NCBI GenBank assembly: GCA_965365275.1
Contig: CBDUBA010000002.1
Span: forward strand, 1-64,000
DNA: 64,000 nucleotides
Direction: 5' to 3'
From: JAGTVG01 sp965365275
Lineage (GTDB): Bacteria; Bacteroidota; Bacteroidia; Cytophagales; Cyclobacteriaceae
Shown: in pieces, positions 27,152 to 35,389 of the stretch
Layout: every line of letters begins with the position of its first letter
Numbering within the stretch: the stretch's first letter is position 1
Notes under the pieces: generated by a model
What the model was told of the DNA's origin: nothing
The model's database searches: none
Seen by the model: only the letters and a program-made list of their open reading frames with translations
Translations under genes and position numbers: made by a program

Positions 27152-28042
27152 TTACTTATATTCAACAAATTTGATCTGTCCTACAACAACATCCAGATTA
27201 AAAGATAAAATATTAGAGGCATTTTCATGGTATCCCGGACTCACGTACACATGTTTTTTCTGTTTTTTAAATCTTTTAGGCAATTTCACGTTACATAGCG
27301 GGGAGTTTTCGATATTAATAATTACCGGGAATGCATCATCATCTGGAAGGCCAATAATCAGATTTCCTGCACCAACACTGGCATAAACATCACTGGGTTC
27401 TGTAAGTGGTTTGGAATAATCTACGAGCAGGGCTCCAAATCCCACGTCTGCAATTACGGTCCTGGCTCTTGAGTGGTTCATTTTATTGATGGTCAAAGAT
27501 CCCAGATCCACTTTAACGAGAAAGCTATCCATCTTGATGAGGTTGGGCTTATTTTCCATATACTCCACATTGACCTCAGCACTTCCGGATGATATGTCCA
27601 GATTTTCAATCGGAAGATCAGACAGATCAACCGTTGCATCGCCAACCGCATAGTTTAAGGAAAGCCGCATTGTCTTTTCATTTGATAAGTAAAGGTCCCA
27701 GTGATTTTCAGATGCTGTTGAAGGGCCGAAAAAACTATTGGCTATGCTTGATTCTTCATCATTATCAATGTTATTGAGGTCAATGATCAGGTTTTGTATT
27801 CGATCCAGAATTTCAGTTTCAGAATAGATATTAGGATTTGCGTTATTATCATAGCCAAAGATATTAACGAGATTAGGATTAACAGTTGGCTTAATACAGC
27901 AGGAGTTGGAAGTAGCCGTCAAGACGATATTAACTTTATCAAAGGTCAAATTATTTTCAAGGGTGTAAAATTTCTTGACTTGACCCATTAAACTTGAAAA
28001 AGTTATAAAACTAACCAGATACAACAAAATCACCCTCAACAT
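27152..28042 (-). CDS. secreted toast-rack-like protein (DUF4097/DUF2154-type)
   Basis: A 296-aa protein with a signal peptide (cleavage near SSLMGQ). Residues about 130-290 read as regularly repeating short beta strands (MRLSLNYAVGDATVDLSDLPIENLDISSGSAEVNVEYM, and later DVGFGALLVDYSKP, VGAGNLIIGLPDDDAFP). This fits a right-handed helix of the kind found in the DUF4097 and LiaF toast-rack families. Near the N-terminus lies a Cys-Cys pair in SNSCCIKP. The role is unknown; related domains elsewhere sit in envelope-stress sensing. It is 69 nt upstream of the ABC genes and may be co-transcribed. Confidence 0.6.
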   Translation of the reverse strand: MLRVILLYLVSFITFSSLMGQVKKFYTLENNLTFDKVNIVLTATSNSCCIKPTVNPNLVNIFGYDNNANPNIYSETEILDRIQNLIIDLNNIDNDEESSIANSFFGPSTASENHWDLYLSNEKTMRLSLNYAVGDATVDLSDLPIENLDISSGSAEVNVEYMENKPNLIKMDSFLVKVDLGSLTINKMNHSRARTVIADVGFGALLVDYSKPLTEPSDVYASVGAGNLIIGLPDDDAFPVIINIENSPLCNVKLPKRFKKQKKHVYVSPGYHENASNILSFNLDVVVGQIKFVEYK

Positions 28043-28125
28043 ACGCTCACTTACGTTAAAAATCCCATTTAGGTTTCAATAAAAAAAAATCCATGTATGT
28101 TGAATATGACAATATCTTAATTATA

Positions 28126-29235
28126 CTAAAAAAATTCCTTCATTCTTTCAAAAAAACCTTTTTCGTGTTTTCCAGGAGCCGGCTTAAAGTTTTTCGACTC
28201 GCGAAGTGATTCCAGGATATTTTTTTCTTCACTACTTAGGTTTTTAGGGGTCCAGACGTTAACATAAATCATCTGGTCACCTCGTCCATAACCATCAATA
28301 TCTTTTATGCCCTTACCCCTTAATCTTAAAATTTTTCCACTCTGTGTTCCCGGTTCAACTTTGATCTTTACCTTCCCGTCAAGTGTTGGAACTTCATGTG
28401 AGGATCCTAGTGCGGCGTCAATAAAACTGATATGCAGATCATAGATTATATTATTCCCATCTCTTTTCAACAGGTCATTCTCAACTTCTTCAATTATGAT
28501 CAGAAGATCGCCCGGATGTCCGCCACCTGGTCCCATATTTCCTTTCCCTGACATGGATAATTGCATTCCATCAGCAACACCAGCAGGTATTCTGATCGAG
28601 ATAATTTCTTCTTTTTGCTCTAAACCAGTATTGTCTACTCCGGCTGGTTTTTTATCGATGGTCTTACCACTGCCGTGACAACTGTGGCAGGTACTAGCAG
28701 AAACCATTTGTCCCAGCATGGTATTTACTACCTTTCTTACCTGGCCTGTTCCATTACAGGTAGGACAGTTTTTAAACGATACCCCATCTGCAAGCACATG
28801 TCTTTTAACCTTGATCTTTTTTTCTACACCATTGGCTATTTCATCGAGGGTCAGCTTCAGTTTGATCCTGAGGTTAGTACCTCTTCGACCCTGTCTTCGG
28901 GTACCTCCTCCTCCGCCAAAGAAGCTTTCAAATGCGGAGCCGCCGAAGATATCACCAAATTGAGAGAAAATATCTTCCATTGACATTCCACCGCCACTGA
29001 ATCCACCACCACGCATACCGGAGTGACCAAAACGGTCGTATTGTGCCCTTTTATCCGGGTTGCTTAAAACTTCATAAGCTTCCGCGGCTTCTTTAAAATG
29101 TTCCTCGGCATCTTTATCCCCTGGATTTTTATCAGGATGATATTTTATTGCAATCTTTCTGTATGATTTTTTGATATCATCCTGTGAGGCATTTTTATCA
29201 ACTCCGAGTATTTCGTAATAATCTCTTTTAGCCAT
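28126..29235 (-). CDS. dnaJ: DnaJ (Hsp40) co-chaperone with a single zinc centre
   Basis: A 369-aa class-A-like J protein that stimulates DnaK. The J domain has HPD at residues 33-35, and a Gly/Phe-rich linker spans about 70-112. The zinc domain has only two CxxCxGxG repeats (C157/C160 and C183/C186) where canonical DnaJ has four. In E. coli terms repeats 2 and 3 (zinc centre II) remain, while repeats 1 and 4 (zinc centre I) are missing. The C-terminal substrate-binding domains follow (IPAGVADGMQLSMSGKG and GDLLIIIEE). It starts 4 nt after grpE and is co-transcribed with it. Confidence 0.95.
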   Translation of the reverse strand: MAKRDYYEILGVDKNASQDDIKKSYRKIAIKYHPDKNPGDKDAEEHFKEAAEAYEVLSNPDKRAQYDRFGHSGMRGGGFSGGGMSMEDIFSQFGDIFGGSAFESFFGGGGGTRRQGRRGTNLRIKLKLTLDEIANGVEKKIKVKRHVLADGVSFKNCPTCNGTGQVRKVVNTMLGQMVSASTCHSCHGSGKTIDKKPAGVDNTGLEQKEEIISIRIPAGVADGMQLSMSGKGNMGPGGGHPGDLLIIIEEVENDLLKRDGNNIIYDLHISFIDAALGSSHEVPTLDGKVKIKVEPGTQSGKILRLRGKGIKDIDGYGRGDQMIYVNVWTPKNLSSEEKNILESLRESKNFKPAPGKHEKGFFERMKEFF

Positions 29236-29239
29236 ATTT

Positions 29240-29836
29240 TTAAGCTCCGGTTACGACTTTTGCAAATCTGATAACTTTATCGTTCAGGTAATATCCCTTT
29301 TCAATTGTATCAATGATTTTACCTTTAAACTTTTCTTCTGGTGCTGGGATATGCGATATAGCATCGTGTAATTCTGAATTAAAGTCGTCACCCGGATTTG
29401 TCTCCATTCCTTTTAATCCCTTCTTTTCCGTGACATTGTTTAATTTATTGAATATCAGCATCACCCCTTCCTTAATGTTATCCACATCTCCATTATCAGA
29501 ATCAAATGATTTAATCGCCCTTTCAAAATCATCGATTACCGGTAGCAATTCAATCATGAGGTCCTCATTTGCAGTACTGACAAGATCCAGTTTCTCCTTT
29601 GCTGTTCTTCGACGGAAATTGTCAAACTCAGAATACAGCCTCAGATACTTATCTTTGATCTCTGTAAGTTCAGTTTTTACTTTTGCAAGCTCTTTATCCT
29701 TTCTCCTGCTTCTTGGACTGGTTCCCGCTGAAGATTTTTTATCACTTTTTTTATTTGATTCAGTTTGTTCTATAACCTCTTTATGTTCCTCTGTCTTTTT
29801 TTCAGTCTTCATTTCTTTTAAGCTGTTTTTTGACAT
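29240..29836 (-). CDS. grpE: GrpE nucleotide-exchange factor
   Basis: A 198-aa GrpE, which releases ADP from DnaK. A long charged Lys/Glu-rich N-terminal region (residues 1-55) leads into the coiled coil ELTEIKDKYLRLYSEFDNFRRRTAKEK, then LLPVIDDFERAI, and the beta domain ending in IEKGYYLNDKVIRFAKVVT. First gene of a grpE-dnaJ pair with its own predicted promoter and an inverted repeat just before the start. The dnaK gene is not in this window. Confidence 0.95.
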   Translation of the reverse strand: MSKNSLKEMKTEKKTEEHKEVIEQTESNKKSDKKSSAGTSPRSRRKDKELAKVKTELTEIKDKYLRLYSEFDNFRRRTAKEKLDLVSTANEDLMIELLPVIDDFERAIKSFDSDNGDVDNIKEGVMLIFNKLNNVTEKKGLKGMETNPGDDFNSELHDAISHIPAPEEKFKGKIIDTIEKGYYLNDKVIRFAKVVTGA

Positions 29837-29837
29837 A

Positions 29838-29853
29838 GTTTACCTGTGTAAAC
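29838..29853 (-). promoter_or_regulatory. inverted repeat in the grpE leader
   Basis: A perfect 6-bp inverted repeat GTTTAC-CTGT-GTAAAC, two bases before the grpE ATG. As RNA it would make a small hairpin over the ribosome-binding region; as DNA it could be an operator. It does not match the HrcA CIRCE element. Confidence 0.35.
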
Positions 29854-29883
29854 ATGTAATTCTGTATTTATCAACTATTAAGC

Positions 29884-29891
29884 CAAATGTA
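29884..29891 (-). promoter_or_regulatory. predicted -7 box of grpE-dnaJ
   Basis: Minus-strand TACATTTG fits TAnnTTTG, with a TTG about 24 nt upstream (29916-29918). It lies 47 nt before the grpE ATG. The housekeeping-type box gives no sign of a dedicated heat-shock sigma. Confidence 0.45.
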
Positions 29892-29914
29892 TATATCTGA
29901 CATTATGACATAAC

Positions 29915-30904
29915 TCAACCATTTAATTTTCGCCATAATGCATCTTTTAAGGCAGAAAGGCCTTCTTCTGTTACAGATGAGATTAAAATTGTTTGTATAT
30001 CTTCAGGTATTTCATCGCTTATTTGTTCTTTTAATTCCTCATCCAGAAGATCACATTTTGTTATAGCCAGTATCCGGTGTTTATCCAACAGTTCGGGATT
30101 ATATTCCTTTAATTCATTGAGAAGAATTTTATACTCCTTTGAAATATCGTTTGTGTCTGCCGGTATCATAAATAACAATACGGCATTGCGTTCAATATGT
30201 CTCAGAAATCTAATTCCCAATCCTTTTCCTTCAGCAGCTCCTTCAATAATACCCGGAATATCTGCCATAATAAATGATTTAAAGTCACGGTAGGGTATTA
30301 CCCCAAGATTTGGAACAAGGGTTGTAAAAGGGTAATCAGCAATTTTTGGTTTTGCGGCGGACAATACTGAAAGAAGCGTTGATTTACCAGCATTGGGAAA
30401 TCCTACCAATCCCACATCTGCCAGCACCTTCAATTCTAAAATTACTGTTTGTTCAACAGAAGGTTCCCCGGGTTGTGCATACCTGGGACTTTGATTTGTT
30501 GCTGATTTAAAATGATCATTTCCTAATCCTCCCTTACCCCCTGGGGTTATGATTGATGCCTGGCCATCCTCTATGATCTCTGTAATAATCTCATTGGAAT
30601 CGGCATATCTGGCTACTGTACCTAAAGGAACTTCCAGGATTTCATCCCGACCGTCAGCCCCCTGTTTCAGGTTCCCGGCCCCATTAGCTCCATTACCTGC
30701 AATAACATGTTTCCGGTATTTAAGATGTAATAAAGTCCATAACTGCTTATTTCCCTTAATTATGACATGACCTCCACGACCACCATCTCCACCATCAGGA
30801 CCACCTTTGGGTACAAATTTTTCTCTTCTGAAATGGGCAGAACCAGCTCCCCCAGATCCTGATTTCGTGTATATCTTTACATAATCGATGAAGTTTACAG
30901 ACAT
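29915..30904 (-). CDS. obgE: Obg GTPase, ribosome assembly
   Basis: A 329-aa Obg/CgtA GTPase acting in 50S subunit assembly. The glycine-rich Obg domain (residues 1-158: GGAGSAHFRREKFVPKGGPDGGDGGRGG) precedes the GTPase domain with G1 GFPNAGKST, G3 DIPGIIEGAAEGKGLG, G4 TKCD and a final SSVTEEGL. The C-terminal extension of some homologs is missing. The gene follows adk by 6 nt in an hpt-adk-obg operon. Confidence 0.97.
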   Translation of the reverse strand: MSVNFIDYVKIYTKSGSGGAGSAHFRREKFVPKGGPDGGDGGRGGHVIIKGNKQLWTLLHLKYRKHVIAGNGANGAGNLKQGADGRDEILEVPLGTVARYADSNEIITEIIEDGQASIITPGGKGGLGNDHFKSATNQSPRYAQPGEPSVEQTVILELKVLADVGLVGFPNAGKSTLLSVLSAAKPKIADYPFTTLVPNLGVIPYRDFKSFIMADIPGIIEGAAEGKGLGIRFLRHIERNAVLLFMIPADTNDISKEYKILLNELKEYNPELLDKHRILAITKCDLLDEELKEQISDEIPEDIQTILISSVTEEGLSALKDALWRKLNG

Positions 30905-30910
30905 ATATTG

Positions 30911-31489
30911 CTAATGTGGTAAACTTTCAATAACCTCTGAAATATCCGAGAAAATATTGTCCACTGAGCCCACGCCTACGATTTTATTCAATTTTCCCTG
31001 TTCCTCATAAAATGTGGCTACTGGAAGAGTTTCTTTTTTATATACTTTAATTCTGTTATTCACTTTATTAATATCCTGATCATCAGACCTTCCCGAAGAT
31101 TTTCCCCTTAACATAATTCGATTTATCAATTCAAATTCATCAACATCAAGCAATATCATACCCGATATTTCCATCCCTTGTTTTTCAAGCAATTGATCCA
31201 AAGCTTTAGCCTGTTTAACCGTTCTCGGAAATCCATCAAAAATAAATCCGTTAGAATTGTTATTTGAATTTATCTTTAACTCTACCATTTTTATCACAAC
31301 CTCATCAGGAACAAGATTCCCTTCATCCATATATTTCTGAGCCAGTTTACCGAGTTCCGTTCCTTCACCCAGGTGTTTTCTGAATAAATCACCGGTTGAA
31401 ATATGCGTCAGATTGAATTTCTCAATTATCATTTCACTTTGGGTACCCTTACCTGCACCTGGAGGTCCAAACAATACTAAATTATACAT
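30911..31489 (-). CDS. adk: adenylate kinase
   Basis: A 192-aa short-form adenylate kinase, which interconverts AMP, ADP and ATP. The P-loop GPPGAGKGTQ, the AMP-binding STGDLFR and GFPRTVKQA, and the LID start RIMLRGKSSGRSDDQ are clear. The LID lacks zinc cysteines. It lies 12 nt after hpt, linking purine salvage with energy balance. Confidence 0.97.
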   Translation of the reverse strand: MYNLVLFGPPGAGKGTQSEMIIEKFNLTHISTGDLFRKHLGEGTELGKLAQKYMDEGNLVPDEVVIKMVELKINSNNNSNGFIFDGFPRTVKQAKALDQLLEKQGMEISGMILLDVDEFELINRIMLRGKSSGRSDDQDINKVNNRIKVYKKETLPVATFYEEQGKLNKIVGVGSVDNIFSDISEVIESLPH

Positions 31490-31501
31490 GCCACTAAAAA
31501 A

Positions 31502-32026
31502 TTATTTATTTATATAAACGTCAGGTAGATTTCTTCCATACCCCTCATAGTCCATTCCATATCCAACAATAAAGTCATTAGGTATCGAGAATCCTACATA
31601 CTTAATATCGAATCCTTTTTGAAAAGATTCCGGTTTTAAAAAAAGTGTCGCTATTTCTACGGATGCTGACCCTAAATCCTCTAGCGCAGCCCGTACATGC
31701 TGCAAAGTTAACCCACTGTCTATAATATCTTCAATAATTATCAAGTTTCTATTAAAAACATTATCATTCAATCCGATCAATTCTTTGACCTTCCCAGAGC
31801 TCGCAATCTGGGAATAGGAGGATAGTTTAATAAAGGATATCTGAGATGTGATATTAATTTCCCGCATCAGGTCAGCGGCAAAAATGAAGGACCCATTCAA
31901 TATCGAAAGAAACAAAGGATCTTTATCCTTATAATCCTGATTTATGGATTCCGCAATTTTTCTGACCTGAAGCTGTATTTTGCTCTTGTCAATATAGGGT
32001 TTGAATTCAAGATCTAAGATCTTCAT
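31502..32026 (-). CDS. hpt: hypoxanthine phosphoribosyltransferase
   Basis: A 174-aa type I phosphoribosyltransferase for purine salvage (hypoxanthine or guanine plus PRPP to IMP or GMP). The PRPP loop is IIIEDIIDSGLTL. The other family segments are LSILNGSFIFAADLMRE and the C-terminal NDFIVGYGMDYEGYGRNLPDVY. First gene of the hpt-adk-obg operon, and divergent from the pyrimidine salvage gene upp. Confidence 0.95.
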   Translation of the reverse strand: MKILDLEFKPYIDKSKIQLQVRKIAESINQDYKDKDPLFLSILNGSFIFAADLMREINITSQISFIKLSSYSQIASSGKVKELIGLNDNVFNRNLIIIEDIIDSGLTLQHVRAALEDLGSASVEIATLFLKPESFQKGFDIKYVGFSIPNDFIVGYGMDYEGYGRNLPDVYINK

Positions 32027-32049
32027 GATAAGGTTTGTTTCAGGGAAAG

Positions 32050-32057
32050 CAAATATA
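32050..32057 (-). promoter_or_regulatory. predicted -7 box of hpt-adk-obg
   Basis: Minus-strand TATATTTG, a full TAnnTTTG match, ending 23 nt before the hpt ATG. No well-spaced TTG; the nearest CAAA on the plus strand is about 27 nt away. Confidence 0.42.
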
Positions 32058-32205
32058 CAGTTTACATACTCTTTAAAGAAATATCAAAATCTATTTTTAG
32101 GTGCAGATACCTGATAGACTTTTTAATTATTCGGGCGTTTAATTTTTAAATATTATTCAGTTATATTCGGTTGGGAAAGCCCTTTGTCAAACTAAATCTA
32201 TAAAA

Positions 32206-32859
32206 GTGGAGGTATTCCTATTATCTGAATTCAATTCTTTAGCCAATAATTTTCTGGCGGAACTAAGGGATCTTAATATACAAACAGATACCATGCGATT
32301 TCGAAAAAATATGGAACGAATGGGTGAAATATTAGCATATGAAATATCCAAAGATCTCGAGTATACAGAAGTTCAAATCAAGACCCCTCTTGGTGAATCA
32401 AAAACATCTCTTATCAGCAAATCTCCTTATCTAATTACGATCATGAGAGCTGGCATACCTTTCTACCAGGGTTTTCTAAACTTCTTCGACAAATCCGAAA
32501 GTGGATTTATTGGGGCATTTCGTTCTGATTATGATGAGAATCAACATTTCGATATTGATATGGGCTATATTGCTGTTGGTGATTTACAGGGGAAAGAGGT
32601 GATATTGGTTGATCCTATGTTGGCCACTGGAAAATCAATTGTTAAGGCAGTAAACCGTCTTCTGAAAAAGGGCCTGCCAAAAAGGATCCATATAGTCGCA
32701 CTGATTGCTTCGAAACAGGGATTTAAATATGTTAAAAATAATATATCGGTTTCCTCTAAGGTATGGGTCGGGGCCATGGATGAAGACTTAAATCATAAAT
32801 CCTATATCATTCCCGGACTAGGTGATGCCGGTGACCTCAGTTATGGAAAAAAGACTTAG
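32206..32859 (+). CDS. upp: uracil phosphoribosyltransferase
   Basis: A 217-aa enzyme converting uracil and PRPP to UMP. The PRPP loop VILVDPMLATGKSI, the IMRAGIPFYQGFL segment and the uracil-binding C-terminus YIIPGLGDAGDLSYG are diagnostic. The start is GTG at 32206; the next ATG falls inside the first conserved helix. Transcribed away from hpt. Confidence 0.95.
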   Translation: MEVFLLSEFNSLANNFLAELRDLNIQTDTMRFRKNMERMGEILAYEISKDLEYTEVQIKTPLGESKTSLISKSPYLITIMRAGIPFYQGFLNFFDKSESGFIGAFRSDYDENQHFDIDMGYIAVGDLQGKEVILVDPMLATGKSIVKAVNRLLKKGLPKRIHIVALIASKQGFKYVKNNISVSSKVWVGAMDEDLNHKSYIIPGLGDAGDLSYGKKT

Positions 32860-32880
32860 CTTTGTTTTTGCATTTGAGCT

Positions 32881-33828
32881 ATGATCATTAATATCCTCAT
32901 ATTATTTGGCGGATTGATAGTCCTTATTCTGGGTGGTGACTTTTTAATCAAAGGATCCTCAAGTTTTGCTCTAAAAATGAACCTGTCACCTTTGGTTGTT
33001 GGATTAACGATCGTCGCTTTTGGAACTTCTACACCTGAACTGCTGATCAGTATAAAAGCTGCCTTAACAAGCAGTCCTGACCTGGCCATGGGAAATGTTA
33101 TTGGTTCAAATATCTGTAACCTAGCATTGGTACTGGGCCTGACCGCCATAATATCACCCATATATGTTAAGAGGAATACAATTTGGATAGATTGGCCCAT
33201 GACCATGGGAAGTTCATTATTGCTTTATATTCTTGTTAGAGAAGGATTTATTAATTCTTATGAAGGCTTGATATTTATTGGAATATTGGTACTGTACCTA
33301 TTTTTTGTTATCCGAAAATCACGAAAAGACCAGAGCGTTGCAAAGGAACTTCAACAGGAATTCAATCTTCCCAAATCCTCCTCCACCTATTTGAAGGACT
33401 TTACGTATATAGCCCTAGGCTCCATAGGTTTGTTCTTGGGAGCTGAGTTATTTGTAGGAGGAGCTCAGGACCTCGCCAGAAATATGGGCATCGAAGAACG
33501 TATCATTGGAATAACAGTTGTTGCACTAGGTACCAGTTTGCCCGAATTAGTGACATCGACAGTAGCCTCTTTTAAAAAGGAAACTGATCTGGCCTTAGGC
33601 AATCTTATGGGATCAAATATATTTAACATATTATCCATCCTTGGGATTACCAGTATTATCAAGGAAATTAAGGTTAATGATGTCATTCTGAATACAGATA
33701 TAATCTGGATGTTGGGGATTACGCTTATAATACTCCCCATGATGTTATCAAAGAGACGGATAGGACGTGTTGAAGGCGCAATCTTACTGTTTATATATAT
33801 TTATTACACATATAATGTTGTCTGGTAA
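32881..33828 (+). CDS. calcium/sodium antiporter (CaCA family)
   Basis: A 315-aa membrane protein with about ten helices and the two inverted alpha-repeats of the CaCA family: VAFGTSTPELLIS with MGNVIGSNICN, and VALGTSLPELVTS with LGNLMGSNIFN. It resembles E. coli YrbG and exchanges Ca2+ for Na+ at the inner membrane. It starts 21 nt after upp and probably shares its transcript. Confidence 0.92.
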   Translation: MIINILILFGGLIVLILGGDFLIKGSSSFALKMNLSPLVVGLTIVAFGTSTPELLISIKAALTSSPDLAMGNVIGSNICNLALVLGLTAIISPIYVKRNTIWIDWPMTMGSSLLLYILVREGFINSYEGLIFIGILVLYLFFVIRKSRKDQSVAKELQQEFNLPKSSSTYLKDFTYIALGSIGLFLGAELFVGGAQDLARNMGIEERIIGITVVALGTSLPELVTSTVASFKKETDLALGNLMGSNIFNILSILGITSIIKEIKVNDVILNTDIIWMLGITLIILPMMLSKRRIGRVEGAILLFIYIYYTYNVVW

Positions 33829-33836
33829 TATTAGTT

Positions 33837-34274
33837 TTGTCTGCTTTAGCTAAATATTTATCCGTTTACTTAGCCAGTATGTTCAAATTTATTGGCGGCC
33901 CGGCTATGGGCATGGCTTTTGGTTTGACATTCTGGGAAACTGTCGGTGCTACGATTCTGGGTATGATGACTACCATTGTTATTATATCCACCTTTGGTCC
34001 GGGATTCAGAAAATGGATTGATAAAATATTCAGAAGAAACAGGAAATTGTTTACCAAAAGAAACCGGAGGTTTGTAACATTTTGGAAGAAGTATGGCCTT
34101 TTTGGTGTTTCTTTCTTAACTCCCGTGGTGTTTTCGCCTGTAATAGGCGCATTGCTGGTGAATGCTTTTGGAGGATCTAAAAAGAAGATTATTACGTATA
34201 TGTTAATCAGTGCCGTATTCTGGGCATTTGTTCTAACTAAATTCTCTTATCTTATTCCTCAAATCGTTCCATAA
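33837..34274 (+). CDS. small membrane protein, small multidrug-export-like
   Basis: About 145 aa with three or four hydrophobic segments (about residues 18-52 as two, 88-110 and 120-142) and a very basic cytoplasmic loop RKWIDKIFRRNRKLFTKRNRR. The GVSFLTPVVFSPVIGALL segment recalls the COG2426 small multidrug export family, but I am not sure of it. The start may be TTG 33837 (8 nt after the antiporter stop) or ATG 33879; the N-terminus before the latter is amphipathic, so I list the longer form. Confidence 0.6.
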   Translation: MSALAKYLSVYLASMFKFIGGPAMGMAFGLTFWETVGATILGMMTTIVIISTFGPGFRKWIDKIFRRNRKLFTKRNRRFVTFWKKYGLFGVSFLTPVVFSPVIGALLVNAFGGSKKKIITYMLISAVFWAFVLTKFSYLIPQIVP

Positions 34275-34343
34275 TGTATTCCTCCTGTAAAATGTACCAA
34301 AGTCCTTTACCAGACCTGGTCCTATTTATCTTCAGTAAGATTA

Positions 34344-34372
34344 TTGCTTAATTACAATATATAGTAATTTTG
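34344..34372 (+). promoter_or_regulatory. predicted promoter of nadA-nadB
   Basis: TTG at 34344-34346, an 18-nt spacer and TAATTTTG at 34365-34372: a good Bacteroidota promoter, 20 nt before the nadA ATG. Confidence 0.55.
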
Positions 34373-34392
34373 AGAAAAATTAGAAGGACATA

Positions 34393-35382
34393 ATGGATGA
34401 GCAACCAAGCATAAAAGCGCTGGGATACCTTGATCTGCCAGTTGAAGAAGGCCTAGACCTGGCCAGTGAAGTTAACATCCTGAAAAAGGAAAAAAATGCT
34501 ATAATTCTTGGTCATTTTTACATTACCCCTGAACTACAGGATATTTCGGATTTTGTCGGGGATAGCCTTGGCCTGTCCCAGGAGGCTGAAAAGACATCTG
34601 CAGATATTATTGTATTTTTAGGAGTACACTTTATGGCTGAAACAGCCAAAATTCTAAATCCATCAAAAAAGGTTCTTATCCCTGATCTTAACGCCTCATG
34701 TTCCCTGGCTGAATCAGCTCCTGCAGATTCATTCAAAGCATTTAAGGACAAGTATCCTGATCATAAGGTAATCAGTTATATTAACTGTACAGCTGATATA
34801 AAAACATTGTCGGACGTGATCTGCACCTCTTCCAATGCAGTAAAGATCGTTGAAAGCTTCGAAAAGGATGAAAAGCTTATTTTTGCTCCTGACAAAAACC
34901 TCGGGAACTATATTAACGGGCTTACGGGAAGAGAAATGGTGTTGTGGGACGGGGCGTGTATGGTTCATGAGCAATACTCGCTGGAAAAGATCCTTGATTT
35001 AAAAAGTAAATACCCCGATGCAAAGTTTATTGCCCATCCTGAATGTGAAAAACCACTCTTAATAATAGCAGATTTTATAGGTTCTACTACTGCACTTCTC
35101 AATTATACCATTAAATCAAAAGATAATCGTTTCATTGTTGCCACTGAAAGCGGTATTCTACATCAGATGAAGAAATCTTCACCCGGGAAGATCTTTATGC
35201 CAGCTCCATCGGTTGATGCTACCTGTGGTTGTAATGATTGCAGTTATATGAAACTGAACACCATGGAGAAGCTATACCTTACCTTAAGATATGAACAACC
35301 CGAGGTGATCCTGAAAGAGGAGGTGATGGATAAAGCACGTAAACCCATACTCAGGATGTTGGAAATTTCTAAAAACTTATAA
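34393..35382 (+). CDS. nadA: quinolinate synthase
   Basis: A 329-aa [4Fe-4S] enzyme that condenses iminoaspartate with dihydroxyacetone phosphate to quinolinate, the second step of de novo NAD synthesis. The family segments ILGHFYITPELQDISDFVGDSL, VFLGVHFMAETAK, INCTADIK and the C-terminal ATCGCNDCSYM are present and supply the cluster cysteines. nadB follows after 7 nt, so substrate made by NadB can pass straight on. Confidence 0.97.
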   Translation: MDEQPSIKALGYLDLPVEEGLDLASEVNILKKEKNAIILGHFYITPELQDISDFVGDSLGLSQEAEKTSADIIVFLGVHFMAETAKILNPSKKVLIPDLNASCSLAESAPADSFKAFKDKYPDHKVISYINCTADIKTLSDVICTSSNAVKIVESFEKDEKLIFAPDKNLGNYINGLTGREMVLWDGACMVHEQYSLEKILDLKSKYPDAKFIAHPECEKPLLIIADFIGSTTALLNYTIKSKDNRFIVATESGILHQMKKSSPGKIFMPAPSVDATCGCNDCSYMKLNTMEKLYLTLRYEQPEVILKEEVMDKARKPILRMLEISKNL

Positions 35383-35389
35383 ATTAACC

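Noticed and set aside
29313..29900. Long ORF of 195 codons opposite grpE
   Set aside because: It is the antisense shadow of grpE, rich in Ser and Leu, with no recognisable domain.
29837..29914. Search for a CIRCE (HrcA) operator upstream of grpE-dnaJ
   Set aside because: No TTAGCACTC...GAGTGCTAA match; only the short GTTTAC repeat is present.
32092..32125. Imperfect hairpin followed by T-run upstream of upp
   Set aside because: Lies between two divergent genes with no transcript ending there on the plus strand; the stem is broken and weak.
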